Made by a program: the position numbers and the translations under genes. The notes below the pieces were generated by a model that was not told the origin of the DNA, ran no database searches, and was given only the letters and a program-made list of their open reading frames with translations. Shown piece after piece: positions 1-8,679 of a DNA stretch of 64,000 nucleotides. Position 1 is the stretch's first letter. Each line of letters opens with the position of its first letter. The stretch lies in the NCBI RefSeq assembly GCF_900107205.1, contig NZ_FNPC01000010.1, positions 1 to 64,000 on the forward strand, written 5' to 3'. The stretch comes from Halopenitus persicus. GTDB lineage: Archaea > Halobacteriota > Halobacteria > Halobacteriales > Haloferacaceae.

Positions 1-227
1 TTACCGGATTCTGGCTGTAGATCGGCTTTTTGAACCCAATCGTGGACGGCTTTTCGACTGCGTTGGACACCCAGTGAATCGAGTAAATCGACGGTATTCG
101 ACAGCGAGAGTCCCGCAACGTGCGATTGAATACCCAACGCCATCGCGGACTCGGGTGTCCGCTCTCGCTCCACAAAATCCAAATCAATCCACTCTCTATG
201 ACCGGTGAGGCGGGCAATTTCTGCCAT
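1..227 (-). CDS. IS6-family transposase, N-terminal part (cut by window edge)
   Basis: The reverse strand from the ATG at 227 reads without a stop to the edge, about 75 codons. It begins MAEIARLTGHREWIDLDFVE and continues through a helix-turn-helix-like stretch ending in HDWVQKADLQP. I recognise this as the start of haloarchaeal IS6-type (ISH14/ISH15-like) DDE transposases; the catalytic DDE part would lie left of base 1. Nothing in the visible part is frameshifted, so it may be intact. The family call is from memory of the N-terminal pattern. Confidence 0.75.
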   Translation of the reverse strand, partial: MAEIARLTGHREWIDLDFVERERTPESAMALGIQSHVAGLSLSNTVDLLDSLGVQRSRKAVHDWVQKADLQPESG

Positions 228-279
228 AGACCAGCAAGAAATTCACCCGCCTCGCTTTTCACGCTTAACTAAACACCGC
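1..279 (-). mobile_element. IS6-type insertion sequence, one end
   Basis: The transposase start lies 37 bp inside the sequence CTTAACTAAACA (264-275), which has the position and look of a terminal inverted repeat of a short IS6 element. A near-identical motif in the opposite orientation, TGTTCAGTTAAG, lies at 328-339 (11 of 12 bases match). The exact element boundary cannot be set without the other end; 279 is an estimate. Confidence 0.45.
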
Positions 280-657
280 CGGAGTCCTTTACGAAACTTT
301 TAGATGGTAATTGACCACCGAAGATGCTGTTCAGTTAAGTAGCGGTCCAGTTTGGCTTACTTACCAAGTAGTTCCCCACGCGACAATAGTAGTGTACGAC
401 CCGTTCGGTCCACTTTGGTGCGCTTACCGACTGATGATGACCAAACTACTGTAGAACCGGCTCACGCACACTTGGGAATAGAATATCCCCTAACGAGGGT
501 TTTATATCTGTAACTAAATCAGTCATAAAGTAGTTAACGGCGGAAGGTGTTTGATATTCCGGCCGATTCATCAGGGTGAAATATCTCAGTCCGACCACCT
601 CTCTTGGGATCTTATGGTACGTGAAATACTTACCACGCCCCTCCGTAGGTATCTCCT
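280..657. other. AT-richer intergenic gap with short repeats
   Basis: I see no gene here. The stretch is clearly more AT-rich than the genes downstream of 1829. It holds the second IS6-end-like motif (328-339) and an imperfect 21-bp direct repeat, 343-363 and 406-426, both starting CGGTCCA. The gap ends at the low-GC glycosyltransferase gene, so it is probably part of the same acquired segment. Confidence 0.5.
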
Positions 658-1587
658 ATGTCCTTTCCTAATCGCTTCGTTCAGCGTATACTGAACTCAT
701 TACTTCCCAGTAGAGGTAACCAAGTCCCCGGAGAAAACTATTGGCAGTACAACGCAGCAGACACTTCTATTACTATTCATGGTGGCGGACTGGGAGACTT
801 AATGATAATCAGACAGTTCGGCCGTGCAATACAGAATTACTTTCGAAGCCAGGGGGACCCTGAATTGGAGGATATTGTGATTTCTACGGGAGCTATGGCA
901 CCAGCGTATGAACCGGTTCAAGGTGATTTGAACCTTTTCTGGTGGTGGTCTTTCGGGAATCTCGACGATTCACCGGAACGGTTCCTTGATGATTATCTCG
1001 ACAGAGTCTCTGTCCGACCGGACATCATCCTCTGCCCATCCGAGACAACAGAGAAGGAGGCTCAACAAGCGGGATTCGAAACAATTCGTTTCCCCCTTGG
1101 AACTTATGCATTTGAACCGTTAGGATTTGACCGTAGTGGAATCGGCTATGCAGGAACATTAGGCCACAAAATATCGAAGAAAGAGGAGATGATGCTTGGG
1201 CCGTACCGTGATTCTCCGAATTTCGAATCAGTTTCCCATTTCAGATTTCCTGAAGAATTAAACTGTTGGTATAATACGAAAAAAGTCACGTTGGGGATGC
1301 ATAAGGAAGGGCAAAAGTCGTGGGGAATGGTGAACAACCGTGTTTTTGAGACGTTGGCATCTGGAACTCCACTGATCCTGAAAAAACACGACAACCTCTC
1401 GAACGTACTCGGGTTTGAGTATCCATATCAGGTTTCGTCTGGAGATGAATTGAGAGATACGATGCAGGAGTTCCGGCAAAGATCAGACCAGAGTATCCGG
1501 TCGGAGTTCAATGATTTCTCTCGGAAAGTAAGGGAGCAGCACAATTACCGGCGGCGGGTCGATTGCCTCTTTCGGGAGATCTCGTAG
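658..1587 (+). CDS. glycosyltransferase-like protein (GT4/CgeB-type), low GC
   Basis: A 309-residue soluble protein. The C-terminal half has the pattern NNRVFETLASGTP (about residues 226-238), typical of nucleotide-sugar-binding GT-B enzymes of the Glyco_trans_1_2/CgeB type, followed by a loop and helix (EYPYQVSSGDELRDTMQEF) as in that family. The N-terminal half carries a GGGLGDL turn near residue 42. It probably transfers a sugar in surface glycan synthesis, like its neighbours. Base and codon use differ strongly from the genes downstream (many TTA, ATA and AAA codons), which with the nearby IS6 element suggests recent transfer. The exact reaction is unknown. Confidence 0.65.
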   Translation: MSFPNRFVQRILNSLLPSRGNQVPGENYWQYNAADTSITIHGGGLGDLMIIRQFGRAIQNYFRSQGDPELEDIVISTGAMAPAYEPVQGDLNLFWWWSFGNLDDSPERFLDDYLDRVSVRPDIILCPSETTEKEAQQAGFETIRFPLGTYAFEPLGFDRSGIGYAGTLGHKISKKEEMMLGPYRDSPNFESVSHFRFPEELNCWYNTKKVTLGMHKEGQKSWGMVNNRVFETLASGTPLILKKHDNLSNVLGFEYPYQVSSGDELRDTMQEFRQRSDQSIRSEFNDFSRKVREQHNYRRRVDCLFREIS

Positions 1588-1828
1588 TCTCCTTCCGGAA
1601 ATTCACTCGCCGACTAGTTCAATCGAATATTAATCTAATAAATATACCATTTCAAATATATGTCATTTACGAGTTCTCCGAACGACGAACCCCCAGAGAA
1701 CCTCTTCCGACACCCGAACTGGCCGGCCGTATAGAGGCTGACAACACCCACATCGTCTTAACTACGCAGTGTCATAGGCAACCACACATAACCCGGACAT
1801 TAAGTGAATGCGTTTCGCTCTGTCTTGT
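1588..1828. promoter_or_regulatory. Intergenic region with probable TATA box for the next gene
   Basis: AT-rich up to about 1680, then normal GC. The element ACATTAAGTG (1798-1807) lies about 26 nt before the ATG at 1829. That suits a leaderless haloarchaeal transcript and argues against the upstream in-frame ATG at 1808. No coding signal seen. Confidence 0.4.
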
Positions 1829-2968
1829 ATGTCTGATACGCTCGCGTTCGTCACCCACCAGTGCCCCCACTACCGAACGGGGTTCTTCGAACGCTTCGAA
1901 GAACGACTCACACTCGACTCGAAGGTGTTCTTCACCGACCACAAACAGGGGTGGCGAGCGTACGGCGACTTCGAGTACGAGGTCCTCCCGCACTGGGCCC
2001 CTCGCGAGCACTACGAGTTTGCGCCGACAGTTCTCTACCGGCTCTGGCAGTACGCTCCCGACGTCGTCGTCTCCGGCCCCGTCGAACAGTTCGCAGCCCA
2101 CGCCTCCTACCTCTACGCGAAAGCGACCGGAACGCCGTTCGTTCTCTGGACCGGCGAGTGGACCGTCCCGAAGACGACACTCAGGACGGTGACGTTCCCA
2201 CTCATCCGGCGTATCTACCAGGGGGCGGACTCCATCGCCGTCTACGGACCACACATCCGGGACTACGTGACGGATCTCGGAATCGATCGGGGGAAGATCC
2301 ACCTCGCGTGGAACACGACCGACATCGAGTACTTCCGGAAACCGTGCGCAGAGGACGCCGAAGAGTTACGCGATCAGCTCGATGTCCCCGAAGACGTCCC
2401 GGTAGCGCTGTACGTCGGACGCCACGTGAAGGAGAAAGGACTCGAATACCTAATCGACGCGTTTCGGGAGATCGTCGACGAGGTCGAACCGACGCCGTAC
2501 CTCCTCTTGGTCGGGGACGGCGACCGAAGGAAGGAGTTGGAGAAACGAGCCGACGATCTGGATACCGTTCTCTTCCCGGGATACGTGGAGAACGAAGACC
2601 TCCCGCCGTACTACGGGCTGGCCGACGTGTTCGTGCTCCCGTCCGTCCAAACGGAGATATTCCGCGAACCGTGGGGGCTGGTCGTGACGGAAGCGATGGC
2701 GTCCGGAACGCCCGTCGTGACCTCCAGTCAGGTCGGGATCGCCGCGGCAGGCGTCGTGAAGGACGGCGAAAACGGGTACATCGTCCCGGAGCGGAACCCC
2801 CACGTTCTCGGTGATCGGCTCGAACGACTCCTCACCGACGAGGAGCTGCGGACAGAGATGGGCGACGCTGCCGCGGACGTGATCTCGGAGTACGACTACG
2901 ACAGGATGGTCGACGGGTTCATCTCCGCCATCGAGGATGCACTCGGGACTCAGAACGTCGATTCGTAA
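1829..2968 (+). CDS. GT4-family glycosyltransferase
   Basis: A 379-residue GT-B fold enzyme. Visible features are the acceptor-side N-terminus (FVTHQCPHYRTGFFERF), the Rossmann-2 start YVGRHVKEKGLEYLIDAF, and the donor-site motif EPWGLVVTEAMASGTPVV with the paired glutamates of retaining GT4 enzymes. It would add a sugar from a nucleotide donor to a lipid-linked glycan on the cytoplasmic side. I chose ATG 1829 over the in-frame ATG at 1808 because of the TATA spacing. The 3' end overlaps the convergent GT4 gene by 19 bp. Donor and acceptor cannot be read from sequence. Confidence 0.85.
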   Translation: MSDTLAFVTHQCPHYRTGFFERFEERLTLDSKVFFTDHKQGWRAYGDFEYEVLPHWAPREHYEFAPTVLYRLWQYAPDVVVSGPVEQFAAHASYLYAKATGTPFVLWTGEWTVPKTTLRTVTFPLIRRIYQGADSIAVYGPHIRDYVTDLGIDRGKIHLAWNTTDIEYFRKPCAEDAEELRDQLDVPEDVPVALYVGRHVKEKGLEYLIDAFREIVDEVEPTPYLLLVGDGDRRKELEKRADDLDTVLFPGYVENEDLPPYYGLADVFVLPSVQTEIFREPWGLVVTEAMASGTPVVTSSQVGIAAAGVVKDGENGYIVPERNPHVLGDRLERLLTDEELRTEMGDAAADVISEYDYDRMVDGFISAIEDALGTQNVDS

Positions 2969-3993
2969 ATCTCCTCGTACGAGTCAGTCACGTCGTCCCA
3001 CGACTCGACTGGTCCTGTTGGCGCGGCGAGTTCACCACCGTTCCGAACCGCTGTCGCGACGGTGTCAGGGTCCACTTTCGCGACACATTCGACATCGTCC
3101 CCGCGGCACCAGTCTCTCAACGCAGTCTCAGATCTCAACACACACGGCGTCCCGGACGCCAGTGACTCCGCAACCGTGAGCCCGAACGACTCGAACGAGG
3201 AGAGCGAGAGGTGTACGTCCGCGCCCGCGTAGTACGCGGGTAAGCGCTCGTGATCGACGTTGCCCAAGAACTCCACCCGGTCGTTAACCCCTACTTCCAC
3301 GGCGAGCTCCTCGAGCGTGTCTCGGTACGGCCCGTCGCCAGCGACCAAGAGATCGTACTCGGGAAGCTCCGGAAGCGCCGAGATGACGTGCTGAACGCCC
3401 TTGTAGTCCTCCAGACGCGCGACACAGAGGAGATAGGGACGATCACGCACCACTGGGTCGGCCCCCTCGAACCGACTGACCTCGACCCCAAGCGGGATCA
3501 CCGAACTGTCGACACCGAGATCCGACTGCACCTGTCGTCGCTCCCACTCGCTGACCGAAACGACCTCGTGGACGCTCTTCAGTGCACGCCGGAGGATCGG
3601 ACGATACGCGTCCAGGAGCCGGTCGCGGAACCCACTCGCACTGTGACCGTGGTAGTACGTCGTCGCTACCGTGGGGGTTCGACTACTCAAAACTGCACAG
3701 GAGAAACTGAGTGTGTGGACGTTGTGAACGTGGAGAACGTCGTATTCGCTCCAGAGTCGGGGGTTCGCAAGCTGAGGCGCGAAGTGAAACGCCTCGTTGG
3801 GTGAGAGTCCGTAGTGACGGTGAACGGTAACTCCGTTTCGCCGTTCACGTTTCGGAAGATCGGGAGTCCTGCCAGCCGTTTCGACGGTCACCTCGTGTCC
3901 ACGAGCGGCTAGTCGCTCGCTCAGTTCCTGAACCTGAGTCTCGACACCACCCGTGTGTGGAGCGTATCGCGGGGAGACGTGGCAAATTCTCAC
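2950..3993 (-). CDS. GT4-family glycosyltransferase (PimA/WcaA-like)
   Basis: A 347-residue GT4 enzyme starting at GTG (MRICHVSPRYAPHTGGVETQ). The glycine-rich N-terminal loop TGGVETQ, the hinge LLCVARLEDYKGVQHVI and the donor motif ESFGLTVAESLASGTPCVLR are all present, so it looks active and full length. It is encoded opposite to its neighbours, with its 3' end overlapping the preceding gene. Probable role: one step in surface polysaccharide or N-glycan assembly. A TATA-like stretch (GGGTATTCG on the reverse strand) lies about 30 nt upstream of the GTG. Confidence 0.88.
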   Translation of the reverse strand: MRICHVSPRYAPHTGGVETQVQELSERLAARGHEVTVETAGRTPDLPKRERRNGVTVHRHYGLSPNEAFHFAPQLANPRLWSEYDVLHVHNVHTLSFSCAVLSSRTPTVATTYYHGHSASGFRDRLLDAYRPILRRALKSVHEVVSVSEWERRQVQSDLGVDSSVIPLGVEVSRFEGADPVVRDRPYLLCVARLEDYKGVQHVISALPELPEYDLLVAGDGPYRDTLEELAVEVGVNDRVEFLGNVDHERLPAYYAGADVHLSLSSFESFGLTVAESLASGTPCVLRSETALRDWCRGDDVECVAKVDPDTVATAVRNGGELAAPTGPVESWDDVTDSYEEIYESTF

Positions 3994-4095
3994 AGTTCAG
4001 TATCCGTACGAATACCCCTACATTATCCCTTTCGGGAGCGGAAACAGTTCTGCTGAACCAACACCCCTATGGATCGACCTGCCGGTATCGGATCT

Positions 4096-5307
4096 ATGCA
4101 TCTCTGCCAAGTCGCCCCCTACGTCACCTACCCTCCGAGGATGGGCGGCGACCACCGAACTCACGGGCTCGTCAAGGAGTTCCCCGGAGACGGGCATACC
4201 GTCCAGCGCTACTGTCAGGGTGGATCGCCGGCGATGTACAAATCATTAGACCTACGACGCCACGTCCGGATCGCTGACGGCTACGACGAGCACCGTCACC
4301 TCAACCCTCTCCACGAGGCGATGAAAGCCCCGATGCTGCTCGGATACCCGAATCTGCTCGCCCATCGATCACTTCGCATCGCGAATGACGGAATCGATGC
4401 GATGTTCGAGGACGCGGATGTCGTACTAGCTCGGGAACCGTGGCAGATGCCGTACGTGCTCGATCACGTTCCCGCCAGCACGCCAATAATTTTCTCTAGC
4501 CACAACGTAGAAACCGAACGATTCGGCGACATCGAGCAGCCGGTACTTACCGAACGGGTCGAACGGGAGGTCGACCGCCTCGAACGCCGATCGGTCGAGG
4601 AAACCGACGCGATCGTTTGCACGAGCGAACACGACGCCGAGGTCTACCGGGAGCGATACGATCCGAGCGGGCCGATTCTGGTCGCTCCCAACGGTACCTA
4701 CGAGGACAGTCTTCGTTCCCACCGTCCAGATAGCGACGTGGCGGAGTGCATCCGACAACGATACGGGATCGCTTCCGACGCTATTGTCTCTCTATTTATG
4801 GGCAGCAACTACCGACCGAACGTGGAGGCCGCGGAGGCGGTCGTCGATATGGCACACGAACTCGCGGATGCCGACTTCGACGCACAGTTCCTCGTGCTGG
4901 GTTCGGTGGGGAACGCGCTCGACAGGCCCTCGTTGCCCGACAACCTCACCACCACCGGCTACGTCGAGGCCGAATTCGAGGCACACTTCGACGCCGCCGA
5001 CATTGCGCTCAACCCGATGCTGTCCGGCGGGGGAACGAACATCAAACTTATCGACTACTTCGCGCGAAGCCTTCCCGTCGTCTCCACTCGATTCGGCGCC
5101 CGCGGACTTGACGGAACTGCCGGCGAAGAACTGCTGGTCGCCGACATCGACAACTTCCCCGAGAGAATTACCGCCCTCGCCGAGGACCCGGGCCGACGGC
5201 GACGGGTCGGGGACGCGGGCCGCCGACTGGCTGCAGACCGATATACGTGGGAGGCTTCCTCGAGAGCACTCCGAGAGTTCGTCGTCGAAGAGTTCGGCCC
5301 GTTCTGA
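4096..5307 (+). CDS. GT4-family glycosyltransferase
   Basis: A 403-residue GT-B enzyme. The start MHLCQVAPYVTYPPRMGGDH fits the family (glycine loop PRMGGDHRTHGL); an in-frame ATG at 4069 would add nine poorly matching residues. The donor half has MGSNYRPNVEAAEAVVDMA and the motif NPMLSGGGTNIKLIDYFA, as in glycosyltransferases of the Glyco_trans_1_4 type. It shares a divergent promoter region with the GT4 gene at 2950-3993. Likely one step in a surface glycan pathway; the substrate is unknown. Confidence 0.83.
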   Translation: MHLCQVAPYVTYPPRMGGDHRTHGLVKEFPGDGHTVQRYCQGGSPAMYKSLDLRRHVRIADGYDEHRHLNPLHEAMKAPMLLGYPNLLAHRSLRIANDGIDAMFEDADVVLAREPWQMPYVLDHVPASTPIIFSSHNVETERFGDIEQPVLTERVEREVDRLERRSVEETDAIVCTSEHDAEVYRERYDPSGPILVAPNGTYEDSLRSHRPDSDVAECIRQRYGIASDAIVSLFMGSNYRPNVEAAEAVVDMAHELADADFDAQFLVLGSVGNALDRPSLPDNLTTTGYVEAEFEAHFDAADIALNPMLSGGGTNIKLIDYFARSLPVVSTRFGARGLDGTAGEELLVADIDNFPERITALAEDPGRRRRVGDAGRRLAADRYTWEASSRALREFVVEEFGPF

Positions 5308-5468
5308 GACCCCGCCCCAAGTAGAATCCAGTTATTCTCGTCAACGCTGGCAATTACAACGACGGGGAGTTGCTGTTTCAGTCGCTGACGGTATTTGCGA
5401 CGATGAGTACGCAACACTGAAGATACGAAACCGACATCGTAATCCTTGCCGCCTGAAGAACCCCACTT

Positions 5469-6386
5469 ATGCATAACCAACGCGTCCTCGTCACGGGCGG
5501 CGCGGGCTTCATCGGCTCGAACCTCGCGAACCGCCTCGCCGCGGACAACGACGTGATCGCCGTCGACGACATCTATCTCGGCACGCCCGAGAACCTCGAT
5601 GGCGACGTCGAATTCGTCGAGGCGTCCGTCCTCGAGGACGACTACCCCGCCGACGTCGACGTCCTCTTCCATCTCGCCGCGCTCTCCTCAAGAAACATGC
5701 ACGAGGAGAATCCTCAGCGTGGCTGCCGAGTCAACGTCGAGGGGTTCGTCAACGCCGTCGAGCGCGCCCGCGAGCAGGGCTGTGAGACGGTCGTCTACGC
5801 CTCCACCTCGTCCATCTACGGCAGCCGGACCGAACCCTCGCCCGAGAGTATGGCCGTCGAGGCGGAGACCGCCTACGAGGCCTCCAAGCTCGCCCGGGAA
5901 CGCTACGCGGAGTATTACGCGAACCACCACGGGATGAATATGGCCGGCCTCCGCTTCTTCTCCGTCTATCAGGGATTCGGCGGCAACGAGGAACATAAAG
6001 GCGAGTACGCCAACACCGTCGCGCAGTTCGCAGACACGATCGCCAACGGAGAAGCTCCGGAGCTGTTCGGGGACGGCACCCAGACGCGAGATTTCACGCA
6101 CGTTCGCGACGTCGCCCGCGCCTGCGAGCTCGCGGCTGATCACGAACTCACGGGCGTCTATAACGTCGGTACCGAGGAGGCCTACAGCTTCAACGAGATG
6201 GTCACGATGATCAACGACGCGCTCGGCACCGACGTCGATCCCGTCTACATCGAGTGCCCCTTCGACGATTACGTCCACGACACGATGGCGGACGCCTCGA
6301 AGTTCCGCGAGGCCACCGGCTGGGAGCCCGAGGTCGGCTTCGAGGAGGGCGTCGAGCTGGTCTGTGAGCCCTATCGATCATCGTGA
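5469..6386 (+). CDS. NAD-dependent epimerase/dehydratase (extended SDR)
   Basis: A 305-residue extended short-chain dehydrogenase. The NAD-binding loop GGAGFIGS is at residues 10-17, the catalytic Ser lies in YASTSSIYG and the YxxxK pair in YEASKLARERYAEYY. The later motif RDFTHVRDVARA is typical of UDP-glucose 4-epimerase/dTDP-glucose dehydratase-like enzymes. It most likely interconverts a nucleotide sugar (UDP-Glc/UDP-Gal or a uronic acid pair) for the glycosyltransferases on both sides. Whether it is an epimerase or a dehydratase is not decided by the sequence. Confidence 0.85.
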   Translation: MHNQRVLVTGGAGFIGSNLANRLAADNDVIAVDDIYLGTPENLDGDVEFVEASVLEDDYPADVDVLFHLAALSSRNMHEENPQRGCRVNVEGFVNAVERAREQGCETVVYASTSSIYGSRTEPSPESMAVEAETAYEASKLARERYAEYYANHHGMNMAGLRFFSVYQGFGGNEEHKGEYANTVAQFADTIANGEAPELFGDGTQTRDFTHVRDVARACELAADHELTGVYNVGTEEAYSFNEMVTMINDALGTDVDPVYIECPFDDYVHDTMADASKFREATGWEPEVGFEEGVELVCEPYRSS

Positions 6387-6415
6387 TCGGTGACAGACGG
6401 ATGCCCGATCGAGGC

Positions 6416-6556
6416 TTAGGCCGCCTCGAACAGCACGACGCCCAGACGCGAGCACCGCTGACAGACCAACGCGCTCCGGCCTTTGTGATCCCCCGCTTCG
6501 AGGGATCGATCGCACTCGGGACAGCAAACCTCCGGAAGGGTTTCCAACGACGTCAT
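6416..6556 (-). CDS. Small zinc-ribbon protein (46 aa)
   Basis: A short reverse-strand reading frame from ATG 6556 to TAA 6416. It encodes 46 residues with two Cys pairs, CPEC (12-15) and CQRC (32-35), spaced as in a minimal zinc ribbon (CPxCG-type microproteins are common in haloarchaea). It lies convergent to the epimerase gene and 30 bp past its stop. The clean frame and paired cysteines suggest a real gene; function unknown, perhaps a protein or nucleic-acid adaptor. Confidence 0.6.
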   Translation of the reverse strand: MTSLETLPEVCCPECDRSLEAGDHKGRSALVCQRCSRLGVVLFEAA

Positions 6557-6736
6557 CACGCCTTCTTTTAGGTCGCCCTAAATAGGTCTTGTGTCATCGA
6601 CGGCAGTCACGGTCGTGATCCGCGTATAGCGTTCCCTCCATCACGTCCCACCCTCTGTTCCGTTCCACCCACCATCCCGATCCACTCGCCACTCCAACGG
6701 AACAGACCTTTCAGCCGTCACGCTCACCCCACGGGT

Positions 6737-8554
6737 ATGACGCGGTCTCGCCTTCGCGACCTCCCGGGGCAGGCACGCCGGCGGGTGCTCGCGGACCTCC
6801 GGGAGGATCCGTACCTCCCGTACGTGCTCCTGCTGGCGGTCGTCCTCTGCGGGTTCTGGATCTGGCATCGGGCGCCAAACTTCGCCACGCGCGACGAGAA
6901 GAGCCGGATCCTCGACGTCCTCGTCGCCTACGGGCGCGTGCTCGAGGAGCCGAGCCTGGCAGCGCTTCGGGAGGGCGTGACCTGGAGTCGAGTGCCCTTC
7001 GGCGCGACGTTCTACCTCTTCGGGCTCGCGCTCCTGCCGGTGGTCCTCGCGGCGGCGGTCCTCGGCGATCTGGAGGCGGTCGCCGCGCTCGGGGTCCCGA
7101 GCTACGAGTTCGGCTTCTACGCCGCCTGGCAGTCGGTGCCGGCGTGGATCTGGACGTGGTCGATCGTCCTCGTCAGGCTCGCGAACGTGGCGCTTTCGGT
7201 CGGCTGCGTCTACCTGACCTACCGGATCGGCGCCGCCGCGTTCGACCGCCGGACCGGCGACCTCGCGGCGCTGCTGCTCACGCTCACGTTCGGCTTCCTC
7301 ACGATCGCCCACGAGGGCGGGGAGGACATGCCGGCGCTGTTCTTCGTCCTGCTCGCGCTCTATCTGGCGCTGCGGTACGTCCAGATCGGCGACGAGACGC
7401 TGGTTCTGGTCGCGGGCGCCGCCGGGGGCGTCGCGATCGCGTTCAAGCTCACCGCGGTGCCGGTGGTGCCCCTCATCGGGCTCGCGTTCCCGCTGCGCGC
7501 GCGCCGGGCCGACCGCCCCTGGCACGCCGCCCTCGCTTCCCTCGCCGAGCCCGGAACGCTGCGGACGATCGTCGCCAGCGCCCTCGCCGGCTTGCTGTGT
7601 ATCGTCCTCGGCTTCCCGACGGCGCTCGTGGGGGCGCCCGACCTCGTCCTCGAGCGCGTCTTCGTCGACCCGGTCGCCCGCGCCACCCACACCACCGGTC
7701 CGGACGCACCGATCTGGTGGTGGTTCCTCCGCGGCTACCTCAGCGCGCTCTCGATCCCGCTGCTGGTGGCGGGGATCGGCGGCGTCCTCGCGAGCGTTCT
7801 CGCGATCATACCTGGGCTCCGGGGCCGGGAAAACGGCCGCGACGGCGCGCTCCTCGTCCTGGCGCTGCTGGGAACGTACCTCCTGCTGTTCTCGCAGTGG
7901 CACGACTTCCGGGTGCACCACCTGCTGCCGACGTTCCCGCTCGTCGCGCTGCTGCTTGCCGACCGGCTGACCGCCCTCGAGGCGAGCCGTCCGGCGATCG
8001 CCCGGCCCCTGATGGCGGTCCTGCTCGTGACCGCGGGCGGCTACGCGGTCGTCGGCGTCGGCGGCTACGCCGATATGCCCCGCGACCAAGCCGAGGACTG
8101 GCTCCTGGAGAACGCGGAGCCGGACGCGACCGTCGAAACCTACCGCGTGGACTTCCAGGACACCGCGATCCCCTACGAGCTGTCGGCCAGTCCGGTCGCC
8201 CAACCCGAGGGGATCGGAACCGACCCGTGTCCGGACTACATCCAGCTGGGCTACCGCGACCTGCTGTACCTCGTCGACGACACCTACTACCGGAACGGCG
8301 CGCGCCAGCACCGATATATCCGGTCGCTGCTCGAGGAGGAGTACAACTACGAGATCGTCGCGGAGTTCGGCCCCCGGCCGCCGAACTACGTCCCCGACCG
8401 GGCCGAACCTGGCTCAGCACGGGACCTGCTCCGCTACGGCGTCGTCCCGCAGACGGACCAGTACGCCGACGAGCAGGAGCTCGCGGCCAACCAGTACACC
8501 ATCGTCCTCGAGCGGACCGGGTCGTGTCCGGCCGACCGGGACCCGCCGTTCTAG
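6737..8554 (+). CDS. GT39-like polytopic glycosyltransferase (ArnT/PMT-type)
   Basis: A 605-residue membrane protein with about 10-12 hydrophobic segments. After the first TM comes an acidic loop (HRAPNFATRDEKSR) at the place where ArnT/PMT enzymes carry catalytic acidic residues, and LTIAHEGGEDMPALFF resembles the second conserved loop. The C-terminal 130 residues are a hydrophilic extracytoplasmic domain. The family uses lipid-linked sugars on the outer face of the membrane, so it may add a dolichol-phosphate sugar to a surface glycan or protein. The stop codon lies in a 28-bp duplication. Confidence 0.75.
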   Translation: MTRSRLRDLPGQARRRVLADLREDPYLPYVLLLAVVLCGFWIWHRAPNFATRDEKSRILDVLVAYGRVLEEPSLAALREGVTWSRVPFGATFYLFGLALLPVVLAAAVLGDLEAVAALGVPSYEFGFYAAWQSVPAWIWTWSIVLVRLANVALSVGCVYLTYRIGAAAFDRRTGDLAALLLTLTFGFLTIAHEGGEDMPALFFVLLALYLALRYVQIGDETLVLVAGAAGGVAIAFKLTAVPVVPLIGLAFPLRARRADRPWHAALASLAEPGTLRTIVASALAGLLCIVLGFPTALVGAPDLVLERVFVDPVARATHTTGPDAPIWWWFLRGYLSALSIPLLVAGIGGVLASVLAIIPGLRGRENGRDGALLVLALLGTYLLLFSQWHDFRVHHLLPTFPLVALLLADRLTALEASRPAIARPLMAVLLVTAGGYAVVGVGGYADMPRDQAEDWLLENAEPDATVETYRVDFQDTAIPYELSASPVAQPEGIGTDPCPDYIQLGYRDLLYLVDDTYYRNGARQHRYIRSLLEEEYNYEIVAEFGPRPPNYVPDRAEPGSARDLLRYGVVPQTDQYADEQELAANQYTIVLERTGSCPADRDPPF

Positions 8555-8608
8555 CCGCGGTGCGGTCGTGCTCTCGTTTCAGCCGCGGTGCGTCCGTGAT
8601 CGTTCTTT
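8553..8608 (+). repeat. 28-bp tandem duplication at gene end
   Basis: Two copies (8553-8580, 8581-8608), each beginning AGCCGCGGTGCG; the first copy overlaps the TAG stop of the GT39-like gene. The copies have diverged at several positions. Confidence 0.7.
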
Positions 8609-8655
8609 TATCGGCCAACCGCGGCACGCCGGTTATTCTCCCGGAAGAGTGACGT

Positions 8656-8674
8656 CTCGGGGCTTGACCCCGAG
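8656..8674. terminator. Perfect hairpin between convergent genes
   Basis: CTCGGGG (8656-8662) pairs with CCCCGAG (8668-8674) around a CTTGA loop. It lies just after the vapC stop and between convergent genes, so it may act as a bidirectional terminator or processing site. It also resembles the end hairpins of IS200/IS605 elements. Confidence 0.45.
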
Positions 8675-8679
8675 GCGAT

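Noticed and set aside
3250-3804. Forward-strand 184-codon frame inside the GT4 gene
   Set aside because: Antisense to a certain glycosyltransferase, with no family features.
6383-6571. Forward-strand 62-codon frame after the epimerase
   Set aside because: The opposite strand has a cleaner frame with paired cysteines. The forward frame shows no pattern.
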